A stretch of DNA of 64,000 bases from Paralvinella palmiformis (taxonomy: Eukaryota; Annelida; Polychaeta; Terebellida; Alvinellidae): NCBI GenBank assembly GCA_025642065.1, contig JAODUP010001137.1, forward strand, positions 1 through 64,000, written 5' to 3'. Under the pieces are notes generated by a model, which searched no databases, was not told the DNA's origin, and saw nothing but the letters and a program-made list of their open reading frames with translations. Position 1 is the first letter of the stretch. Each line of letters starts with the position of its first letter. The position numbers and the translations under genes were made by a program. This document shows, in pieces, positions 35,801 to 46,560 of the stretch.

Positions 35801-38800
35801 CATGATACTAGGTTTTAATCAAATTGTCCAGAAAAAGAAATGAATACTTGCGGAGCTATAATTGCCCTAGCTGGTGCATTGTTGATAGGAGCCTGGTTCA
35901 GCCATGTTGATAACTGATTACTCAATTCTTCACCTGGAAAAAGGCACACAATATAAATGTACATAATAAAGTAATATATTTGTGTATGATAAAATAATCC
36001 ATTAGCATAAATAACTAAGAAATTACAGCTGAAGATAACATAGTATGGGAAAGGTGTTAGAAATGAAAATAATGTGATGAGGAAAAATGTCTAACAAATT
36101 AAAGGAAAACCCTAAATCATGAAATATAATCACGCAAACCTTGTTGGGCATTTCAACAGAATATCTGTACATTATTAATACTAATAGCATATCCTTACAA
36201 AAGTCTTGTTACTGTATGAAAATTAAGGGCCTTAAAATAGGATATGGACAGAATTATTTTATAATTAATCACTGAAGAGAGTAGAGTTTAACCCAAGTTA
36301 AACTGATTTCACCCATCTTGATGTTTTATGGCCACTTGTGCACACGGTAGGCTAAATGGGCTGAGCGACCTCCAAAGGTAAAGAAGCAACCAATAGTTAT
36401 TGACCATATTGGCTTGTCTGATAACATTATGATGAGAGAAGGTTATTGCCATGGTGACGTCATCAGCTGGTTGTGACTGTATTGATCCCCAGATATAATT
36501 TACTTTATCTTTCCCATTTAGCTGTATTGTTAGACAATTTAACCTGGATTAAACTAATTTAACCTGAGCTAATCCCAAGCTGAAATGGGTTTTACTATGA
36601 TTGAGTATTGAAGGTGTCAGATATTATTGATGAACTTATTACTAATTATTCCAGGGTTTGTCGTCGTGTTACACCAACCGATGAATATTTATTCAATAGT
36701 TATTGACCATATTGGCTTGTCTGATAACATTATGATGAGAGAAGGTTATTGCCATGGTGACGTCATCAGCTGGTTGTGACTGTATTGATCCCCAGATATA
36801 ATTTACTTTATCTTTCCCATTTAGCTGTATTGTTAGACAATTTGGAATGAAATCAGTTTGTGAATTGTGGTGAACAATCCAGTAGTAAGACTGAACAACT
36901 TACGCCAACATGAGGCACTGTTGGCTGTACCATTACAATATACATGACATTATAATTCAGCTGATACTGAAGCTACATACAACACTTTAATTCTGCTTAC
37001 GCTGACATCTGGTGAAGAAATAATCAAAATAAATGGTTTAATCTGGATTTAGCCCACTTTAACCTGCCATCCCTGTTGTTCGGTTAATTCATGATTTAGT
37101 TTTTCAATGAAGATTTTACCTCAATTCAATGCACACTTGTAACCTCAACCAGACACTGTTTCATAATGTTGACACTAATTTTATTACAATAGAATATAAT
37201 AGGTGCAAGTGACCATTCAACCCATTTAATGCTTTACTTCAAGTATCAATAATCATTAATAAGTTAAATTTCTGCACAGTGAAATGCAAGAAATGTTCAT
37301 GGTTCCCATGGCCAAAGAGGTATTATTTCCCAGGACAAAATATACAAGATTTAGAGGTAATAAATCAAGATATGTGCGAAAAAGGAGATCATATTTATTC
37401 AATGTATGATTGATTATTGACATTTGTGTGGTATAGGTAGCTTCCACCTCACCCATTCTAGCTCTCTGATCCACTCACTTTCATTTAAATTTTAATTGAC
37501 ATAGGATTTCATGACTATGTACCAGTACTCTTTTTCTTCTACAATCAAAGTTTTCTTTTACTGACAAAATATTTATTCACAGACTTTCTTGTTTTAAGTG
37601 GATTTTTTTTCACAGTAAATTAATTTGTTATTTTCCAGGAAGTGTGGGAACCCCGAATGTTTAATATGCTAGCAATATACTGAATTATCTTTTCCTGCAT
37701 AGTGTTGTAATCCATCTCATTGAAATAAGAATGTATATTCATGAGTTTATCTATAAAATTACACATATATGCATATAATAACCATTTGCCGTATGCCAGA
37801 GATCTGCAATAACTAAATAATACATTAAAAAATAACTGAAGATGGATTTTCAGGATTTTAGAACTGACTGTATCCTGCTGCATATCAAATACATTTCTAG
37901 GATGTAGCATCCAATCCAATGAGGTTGAAAAGTTTGTAGAACATGTACCCAAAATTTAATTTGTTAAAACTGTACATGTACATCAATAATGTGCCACAAA
38001 AAGATCTGGTAGATGAATAGATTTATTTACATTAAGATTAGTGATAGTCTTGGCAGTTCTCATTTATAGTATAAATATAGATTATAGATAACTGAAAACC
38101 AAAGCTAGTCTTCAAGACTATTAAAGGCAATCTAAAATGGGAGGATAATATTTCAAAATTATATAAATGTAATAAGCCATGCCATTACATAGTAGGATGT
38201 ACCAAACAACGAATGTATTCTGGTGGATAATCCAAATTTATTTCACGACATTTTGATTTAATAGTTTCCAGTAAAATTTTCAAAAATCTTTTTTATTTCA
38301 TCACATCTAATTTTAACAAAGTAATATACATGAATAGCTTCACCCATTTTCAGACTAAAACTAACACTTAAACATTAGTAATCTTTGTCATGAAACAGGC
38401 AAATGATTAAATATTTACATTCAAATTAATGTCGTAGCGTATGGGTTAAGCATTCTGTTCAAGGTAAATAATTCAGGAAAAATACACCTACAAAATATGT
38501 ATTATGGCTGAAGTAGTTCTAATGCAATTAACAAAAATAATTGTGTATAAGATGACCACATGTATAAGACTAGCTGTATTTATGGTTGTTTCAAACGAAA
38601 TTCCTTGAATCTGTATACTGAGTGGCAAATCATCATTGATCATAGAAAACTGGTGCTATAAAAAAGCTCATCTCCTGTTTATATTTAATTACGTAACAAA
38701 ATATTGCAATTATAATTTTCATGCATCAAGGTGAATCACTGATGGTTATAATTAGTAGAAGTAGATACACAGATAATAATGAACTTGGTAATACTGAAGA

Positions 38801-41800
38801 TTAAAAATTCCAATGTTATTGTTAGTGCTGGAAGATAAGGTTGAAACAATGTTATAGGACAACATTAGGAAATAAATTGTAGTTCATTTCTATATGCTGT
38901 CTTTAAATCTATCATGATGGTACTTGGGGCAAGTTCAGGGTTCAACCCAGGATGATCTTGAAGAACTATTGATTATGCTACTGCTGTTTGTTTGATAGAA
39001 ATGCAAAAACATGGATTCAGAGCATGAATAGTAAACAGCTAGTAAACTACACCAGGAACGATCATGAATATCCTGTTACCAAACCAATTCGAAGATGTCT
39101 CGAGGATGATCCATAGAAAATATAACTTTTATTTATATCTATGTAGTTTTTACATGCATTTATTTACAGCTACTAAGTTTTATGCCAATTGCGTCAAGGT
39201 CCCAAAAGAGGCATAACACCAGGGTACACTATACAATTGATGATTATGGGAGTTGGATATAATTGATGGGGGTCATTGACCCAGGGTTAGATGTATGAGT
39301 GTAGTAATGTTCTGATACCCTGTTCACATACATTGTGGTTATACATGTATATTAATTGTGACATGTTATATGATTGTGCCAGTGGTAGTGTCCTGTAGAA
39401 TATGCTAGTGATAATAAAAGTTTGATTTGTTCATCAACAGTTTTCATCATATATTTGCCTTTGGGAATTACTTGTGTATTAAAAAATCCTTTTTTGGGAC
39501 TATTTCGTTGTCTTATACATGCATATATATGACAGGTGGTGAGGGTGGCAATTTGGGGTAATTTTAGCAATTTTAAGGTAATACAAATAGGGTTACATGG
39601 ATGGGAACAATCAATACTCTTATATTATAGACATAAAGCAAAGAACCTTGAAACTTTTTGATACAATTAACTTACAAGTTCACACATTCCCATTTTCATA
39701 TGGAATCATTCTGTAACAAAGTTGCAAGAATTTCATGTCCTGCATGCTGATTAAAAGAAAGCTGTATGGTACATAATGAATAGATTATCACTGAAGAAAA
39801 AAAACTGATACACAGGATTATTTAGTTACAGATGGTTTTTATAAATATGTCAAAATGGCCGGTACATATCTGATCTGGATTGAAAATTCTCTCCCTACAA
39901 AATAAAAATAACTCCACAGCAGATGGAAGTCCCAAAAGGGTATATGCTATACTGGTTTTTCATGTTCCATTAGTTGGCACATCATGAACCAGTCAAGCCA
40001 TCTAGTTTCTAATACTACTAGCAATCCTAGTGTGTGGAATAAATATCGTTGTCCTCCTCCGCTGATCCTTTCCCTAACTAAACTCACATAGTGGACAAAT
40101 TATCTTACATTCCCTGCACAATTTATTATTATATTAAAAAGTACGTTGAGGATCCACCAATAGTTTTCATCTCCAATTCTATACTGAAGGTCATGCAGCA
40201 TTGAATAGGGCACTTATTATCAGCCACAAAAATAAACACATTGATGACAACCAATCTAGCTCAGTCACGTAGAAAACAACATCCAGGTAATATAGCATTA
40301 ACATGTCGAGCACAATATTGTTATACAACTCACCATTATTTAACAACACACAGCACTGAAAATTCACAAACATTTTTTAGGTTCAAAATGGAGATGTGCC
40401 AATTTCAGTACACATTTGCCAATTATCAAAGTAGTTCTTCAATTATTTATAAGTCTGTAACATGCAAGTCTCAATCACGTGGTGGAACCAAATAAAAAAT
40501 TTATTTAGTCAGCAGGGTTGAAATATCTGAGCTGTGTGAAATATATATTGGGGGTATAAAATTCACAACTATGATCATGCATATGATCATCACTAAAATA
40601 CCACTGAACCAGTGTGAGTCTGACAAATAATTGGCTGCCTGAAAAACTTTATGTCCCCATTTATCACTTTATGTATACAAAACTCAGAATTTACCAAAAC
40701 TGTCATACACTTCAAAGAAATCCAGCAAAATGAATGATCTTATTTCTAGTTCATGAATAACCATATACACTGGAATTGTGAAATCAATGCTAAAGAAAAC
40801 GTGGTATGGAAAATTCTAACCAGATAACTTACAATGGTAAAATGCTACTATAAAGGCTTGTGTATAAGATGAGGATATAATCCTAGAGTTGACCACACTT
40901 TAACCAATTAATCTTATCCATGGTTCAGCACCATTTGCATGGCTGACATGGTCCGGCCTGTCTAGTTCAAACTTATGTCAGAAGGTGAGAGGGGTGTCTG
41001 AAACATATGGCACCGCCAGTACCGGACATAACGTTTCTACCTTACAAATCGGAAAGGCGGAGTTCCATATTAAAGATTAAGCCGAGATTCAATATACGCG
41101 GAATGTGACATTTCAGTATACGAATTGTGTGCTTCCATATAAACAAATATCCATGGGTTTTCAGGATTCAACCATCCGATCCGCATGAATGTAAGCGATC
41201 CGTTTGGTTGCATACTCAATTTCACATATGGAATCAAGCTCGTACGTTTACATGTGTTACATTTCTTGTCATATTCGCATAATGCATACCATGTATATGA
41301 AATCACAGCTTTATGCAAATACAACAAGAAATAAAACACATCTAAACGTAAGAGCGTGATTCCGTATGTGCGATTTGCAAATACGACAAAATTGATCTCT
41401 CAATGTAGTGATTCGACGGAAGCACAGGCAGGCTTTCCCAAGGGAAATATGTCCAAAAGCGCATTTAAGATTCCATATAAGCAGCATAAATGGAAAAACG
41501 TGTAAATGGACGAGGGGTTCCATATGTCTGGATACGGCATACGATTTGTCCTGCAACTGTGAATGAAATAAGCAGAAATGCTCCATGAAGTGATTCATGT
41601 GCCAACTTAGTCCAAATTTTAATGGGGAATCAAGAATATGACCTGAGGGAAGAGTCTTTCCCAAACAATTTGGCGAGATTTCACAATGAAAGACAACAAT
41701 CTTCCTCCATGTAACATAACATCTGAGCAAATTGATCTCTGCTAAACTTAAAGTATTGTTGGAATTTCTCCCCATGGAATTGTAACTCCTTGGCAGATAA

Positions 41801-44800
41801 TGTTTTCTTTGCTTTCTACGTTTCCACAGTTTTTAGCTGTGATCTGATCATAAATGTGTGGTGTTGTGTAAGGAGTTACGTTTCATGTTTGGTGGTTGGT
41901 TAATATTATATATGCTTCATCCATCCCCACTTCACCTAACTCAAATCATATACTACTCTGATGTTGTTAATGACGGGACACATCAAGCCATGATAGTGCA
42001 GTTAATTAGAGCGTAGGACTCGTAGCAAAGCAGTCGTGGGTTCGAGGCTCCATGAGCTGCTGCAATGCTGTCATATGGATCAGTTGTACAAAGCTGCAAT
42101 TTGGACTGGTTAGCTATGTTCTTGATATGAAAATCTTCGGCAAAATATACTGAAAACGTTTATATGGAATCATACAAATCACATACCGCGTATATGGAAT
42201 CTTAACTTCACCATATACAGGTTCGTTCTGATATTTTGCTGTTCGTGGGAATTTTATCGACCGGTGTTTGTCATACTTTCTTAATTATGAATCGAAAGCT
42301 AAATCAGGAATGGAGAGAGAGAAAAAAACCCAGTAAGCTTACAAAGCCACAACTCATAAAAACTGACTGGTTAGTGACCTTTCCTTAGTTAATTAATAAA
42401 AATAGACTTTTCCGATCCAACATACCAAGACAGCAAATGTTTTTGTCAGTGGTAAAGATGACAGTTAATCATCAGTGATCAGTAGACCATTGGAGATTGG
42501 TAGTTTTACCAAAACGACAAGGATTACTATAGTATATGTCATCAATATAAACATTATTTATGTGCTTCTAAATTTATAGCCCAAGTTTTAACATGTTTCA
42601 TGCGATGCAAAAAAAACATTGGCTAAACCAATTTTCTAAAAGAAGTTTGGCTCTTTAGCCAAATTGGCCAAAACAAGATATTAGCCCAGCACTCGCCTAG
42701 AGGTGGAAAGGGCTAGAAGGGCCAATCAAATCAAATCCTTAAAAAGTAAGTGATTAATAAAATAAATAACCAGTATTAATTAAATATGTGAATCTTCTTT
42801 TAATCAGGTAGAAGTGTAATTCATATCTTATCTAAATGTGATTATACAACCACATAAAATCAATGACAGTACTTCATTATTAAACTGATTCTTACTCTTA
42901 GTATATTTTGCAGGAAAAAAGGAACATGGTTAGTATGTCAATACAATGAAATAATCATGCAATTAAACATATTATATACTTAATTCGTAAAAAAATATAT
43001 ACACTTTACATATCATACATCAACTGGCATAAGGATGTTGGTTTAAAAAACATATGGAGAAACAAGAAGAATCTTACACGCACCACAACCAAGCAAAGTT
43101 TAATAACATTATAAATTATTACACTAAATAAAAAGGCCAAGCATTATCTGATGAATAGACCAATTGCTTAATGACCTCAAAAACCAAAACAAACCAGGTG
43201 CGCTTTGCACTGTAGGATTTATAGGGGGTCTGCTGAGTGATAATACCGTGATAATCCTGCCATTTTAACCTTAAAAGTCAATGTTCCGGATCTGTTATAA
43301 TCATGCCAAAAACTAACTCTGCGTACCCTATTGTCATGCCACTTGTAAGCGATATAAACATTTAAGTTGGCATGTGTTGGCTGCGGGATGAAACGCTGAG
43401 AAAGCATTGGGTAGTTTTAATTCGAAATGACAATCTGCGAGTCAAATTTATAATTACAGTGTCAGTGTAAGGATTGACTGAAACAGTGAAAGGCGCAAAT
43501 AAAGTGTAATCTACCAATATTATTATCCATCAAATCATAGATAATAATATTGGTAAATAAAGTGTAATTTACCATATTATTATATCCATAAACAATAATT
43601 AAAATTTACCAATATACTGGACTCTATTCTTCCTCTTTTCGTTAAATATAATTTTAATATGATTTACTATGAACACCACATTTTAACAGTCTTTGTTATG
43701 TGCAGTGAATATTATTGTACTATGGTTTACAATGTTGAATACCACACTTTACTATCATTTATAAAGTAGCAATGGCGGATGATTAGCATATAGTTATAAT
43801 CTGATTTTCAGTTTTGGAATACAATTTTTCAACAGTGCCGTTTTTTCGGTGTCGAAGCAAAGTTAAACGGTATGCAGAAGTTAGTTTTTGGCATGATTAT
43901 AACAGATCCGGAACATTGATGTTTAAGGTTAAAATGGCGGGATTATCACTGCATTATCACTCAGCGGACCCCCTATAAATCCCACAGTGCAAAGCGCGGT
44001 TGGTTTGTTTTGGTTTTTGACATCATCATGCTTCAGGCTTATTGGGTATAATAACTAACACCAGCTTAAGATCAGATAGCCTTTTAACATGACTACAGTG
44101 TAATATTAATAAAATAAACTCCAGTGTTGATTGATAGGTTATTTGACATTACATATCCAAAACCACATCAAATCTCCTGCATACAAGTCCTTGCTGTTTG
44201 TTGTTTAATACAACAAAGTACACCTGATCTCATCCGGAGCAAATGTTTTAGTACCTGAACATGATAATACCTAACCGGACTTTTGATGTGTGAAACAATA
44301 CCTTGGTATATAACAGCCAGAAAAATAATTTTTTTCAATTCAGTTGCACCCACAGGAAAGTAGATTGGAAAACCAATTTCTTAACCCGATCAAAAATTAT
44401 AATTAAACTACCAATAAAGTTTATTAGACAGCATATATAAATGTCCTGAATTCAAATGCATTCACAAAATACTTTATTAATGTCCCTAAGGCTAAGGGTG
44501 TCTGTGTGTTATTTAGGCTTACCCACACTCACACTGTCACAGGCCATTAAAAGTGGATTAATCAGCACTTTAAACTGGATTATTTAATATGTGGTTGATC
44601 ATTTACACATTTTGACATCATTTATGATATTCATGAGCATAGCTGTATAAGATCTGAAATGAAGGTGGACTATCCCTTTAATTGCAGAATATGGACTATA
44701 TCTGACTATACCAGAGACAGAGTTTGAATGTGTACTCTGGCATTTAAAAAAAGAATTATGACAGAAATATCCCTACATCAACTGTAGCCTGTGTAGGTGA

Positions 44801-45139
44801 GTGTTTAATTTCAATAGATGGCCGAAACTACTCAGTAGATCTAATTAAAAGCTGTAGATCTAAAAATAATGAATCATTGTTAATTAATTTTAATATTTTA
44901 ATTCACACATAGCACATTTAAATACGTTCCTCTGGCTTAAATATCACGATTTTGTTATTCGAAAACACAATTCATTTAAAAACCATTCGGGTCTTTGGCA
45001 TAATTTGCCACAAATCTATTTATTCACTAGATCTAATTCAGGACCTATCATTGTCCGTTTTGGCAATTCATAGATCATATCACATACCGTTACTAGAATA
45101 CCAGCTTCCCGCGTGAGTTGCTCTTCGAACTTTTGACAT
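32837..45139 (-). CDS. MEMO1: MEMO1, nine exons, complete
   Basis: Exons in order on -: 45139-45088, 35933-35852, 35703-35635, 35507-35395, 34690-34579, 34461-34319, 34141-34065, 33850-33746, 32974-32837 (stop TGA). They sum to 296 aa against 297 in human MEMO1. The protein begins [18 protein letters not shown]. It keeps IIAPHAGY (His46), FILGPSHH (His78/79), [24 protein letters not shown] and [10 protein letters not shown] (Cys241). The three residues matching human His49, His81 and Cys244, the metal/redox site, are all present. MEMO1 links ErbB2 signalling to microtubule capture and cell motility and binds iron or copper; its fold resembles class III extradiol dioxygenases. Intron 1 is 9.2 kb and full of repeats. 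Intron 2 uses a GC donor (35851-35850), and the phase only works with that site. The start is chosen because the ATG at 45139 opens directly into the conserved N-terminus. Confidence 0.97.
35000..35045. repeat. Fragment of the first SINE family body
   Basis: TTTTGTGCACATGGTAGGCT and AAATGG match the SINE body seen at 10921-11110 and 61353-61536. The tRNA head is absent. It lies in MEMO1 intron 4. Confidence 0.5.
36319..36385. repeat. Fragment of the first SINE family body
   Basis: TTGATGTTTTATGGCCACTT, then GTGCACACGGTAGGCTAAAT and GAGCGACCTCCAAAGGTAA, match the 3' half of the SINE. It stops just before the first copy of the 150-bp duplication. Confidence 0.65.
36391..36843. repeat. Exact 150-bp direct duplication
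   Basis: 36391-36540 and 36694-36843 read the same at every base I compared, starting CAATAGTTATTGACCATATT and ending TTGTTAGACAATTT. The copies are 303 bp apart, start to start, with 153 bp of unrelated sequence between them. Confidence 0.9.
41060..42245. repeat. Dispersed repeat, copy 2, rich in TCCATAT motifs
   Basis: Parts of 41470-42200 match 1258-2160 in the same order. Throughout, the words GATTCCATAT / ATATGGAATC recur in both orientations (for example near 41065, 41133, 41225, 41469, 41519, 42162, 42190). No transposase or RT motif was seen in any frame. Two minus-strand reading frames (41070-41339, 41311-41775) overlap it but match nothing I know. Confidence 0.5.
41993..42056 (+). 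mobile_element. tRNA-like SINE head or pseudo-tRNA
   Basis: TAGTGCAGTTAATTAGAGCG resembles a tRNA A box and D arm; about 25 bases on, GTCGTGGGTTCGAGGCTCC resembles a B box and T arm. The acceptor stem does not pair and the anticodon arm is irregular. I read it as a SINE head, not a working tRNA gene. Confidence 0.45.
43171..44023. mobile_element. Foldback element with long inverted repeats
   Basis: The arms 43171-43327 and 43869-44023 are inverted copies of about 155 bp with few differences. Shared blocks include AAAAACCAAAACAAACC, GATCCGGAACATTGA/TCAATGTTCCGGATC and AGTTAGTTTTTGGCATGATT. The interior has a smaller palindrome around 43510-43560 (ACCAATATTATTAT and its inverse). No coding was seen. 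Confidence 0.8.
43767..43784. repeat. End sequence shared with the element at 54031-55401
   Basis: TAGCAATGGCGGATGATT differs by one base from the 18-bp terminal repeat of the 54031-55401 element. The following ATCTGATTTT..GTTTTGGAATACA also recurs near 54875. It lies inside the foldback element. Confidence 0.55.
44520..44681 (-). mobile_element. TTAA MITE, truncated copy
   Basis: The reverse complement of about 160 bases here matches the left part of the MITE at 59778-60423: TTAAAGGGATAGTCCACCTT, then TATTAAATAATCCAGTTTAA and AGTGCTGATTAATC. It ends at TTAA (44678-44681). The other end is missing. Confidence 0.75.
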
Positions 45140-45300
45140 TGTAGCCCCTATTTTGTTGAAATATTCAGCAGTTTCTCCAACAAATGACAGAAAGTGTACA
45201 CACTAAATTATAGTAAACACAGACAGAACTGTCATCCACCTAGCAGAGAATGATGCCGGAAGTTAGCTTTACGCATGCGTGCGTGATATGGGATGGAATG
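45140..45300 (-). promoter_or_regulatory. Probable MEMO1 core promoter
   Basis: Within 150 bp upstream of the MEMO1 ATG are CCGGAAGT (45256-45263), an ETS-type core, and ACGCATGCGT (45271-45280), an NRF1-like palindrome. Both are typical of TATA-less housekeeping promoters. Inferred from motifs and position only. Confidence 0.45.
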
Positions 45301-46560
45301 TAAGAATACAACAATGTAACAGGCGACAAATGCTGAGCGTGAGAGGGGGGATTGACCAGAATAAAATATTATAATGTATGTACATATGTAAAACAAAATT
45401 TCATTACTGTAATATATCATAACATTTTTGTTGGGATGAGTTTGATCACAAAGTGGGAAAGGTATTTTGCTACAACTAGTAGCATATTCATTCTAATTAT
45501 TCACAACCATCCAAAATGCATTAATTGTTCTATTATCCTTGCTCCTTTTCATTATACTTATAGTCTCTTCAATTGTTTTAGGCCACCCAGAAAGCCACTA
45601 ACTTCGCAGTCTTCTTTAGGCCAAGTCTGTTTTATATTTTGCTTTGAATGATACTAAAATTTGAGAATATATATGTTTGATGGACCTAAGGCATTGTGAA
45701 ATGTTGATGTGCAAATTTACACTTTTTTGTTGTCTAGAGACTTCTTTCAAATAATCTAAATATGGGAAAACAACATACATAGACAGTATAGGCCTATAAT
45801 ACAGTATTCAATGATCAAAGAATCTTTGGGCATGACCAGAGTATTGATGTACCTACATCACATTTTATATCACGTTAGTTCAATTGCTTTAATTATAATA
45901 AGTTCAGTAACACGATACATGATGATCATTAGTGTAGTGATCTACTGAGCTAATAAAACTAAAATGAACTATGATTTATATCATAACGTAAACTATATAT
46001 TCTACTACATGCAATACATAATGATGTCATACGTAATCTATTCCAAATAGTTCTTTTGATCTATTTAATTTCTCTTCAAGGTTCTTTATTTGTGGGATAT
46101 GTAATTAAATATACAAATTCAAAACCTGTATTTACTTAATTAATTCACTGTACATAGTTTTGACAAAGTTTTTAATTATTGTTTGATAACATTTGTGGGT
46201 TAAATGACCAAGAATGTGTCTACATATCTACAAACATGAGGTGCTAGCCAATTACATATCATTATTTTAAATTTAAAATGTCCGATATGAACAGCTAACA
46301 AGTTTCAGTTCAATAGTAATAATAACAATGCACTATTATTTAGTTCCACAACCAGGAAACCTGTTTAGCAGTACCATAGACCTAAAACTTAAAAAAAAAT
46401 TAAAGATAAAGAATAAAACCTTATTGATGCATTTTTTAAATTAAATGTTTCTTCTGTACAATGTCTCTACTAATGTACACAACACAAGGTGTTGGTTGAA
46501 ACACTGAACATAACAAAGTTTCCATAAGACATACATACAAGAATATATATAAAACTGTAC
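45301..46560. other. Spacer between MEMO1 promoter and STYX 3' region
   Basis: AT-rich, with only short chance reading frames. No repeat family or gene was recognised. Confidence 0.5.

Larger units (their letters stand above)
35853..45087 (-). other. MEMO1 intron 1 region, 9.2 kb
   Basis: The true intron is 45087-35934; the 35853-35933 edge belongs to exon 2. It contains a SINE fragment (36319-36385), an exact 150-bp duplication (36391-36843), a dispersed repeat (41060-42245), a tRNA-like SINE head (41993-42056), a foldback element (43171-44023) and a TTAA MITE fragment (44520-44681). The span 36850-40900 shows nothing I recognise beyond AT-rich DNA and scattered GTGTATAAGATGA motifs (about 38543 and 40859). 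Confidence 0.6.

Noticed and set aside
41311..41775. 154-codon - frame in MEMO1 intron 1
   Set aside because: Lies in a dispersed repeat, no recognisable domain, and the corresponding region at 1190-1660 is not open.
41993..42056. Functional tRNA gene
   Set aside because: A- and B-box-like words are present, but the acceptor stem does not pair and the anticodon arm is irregular.
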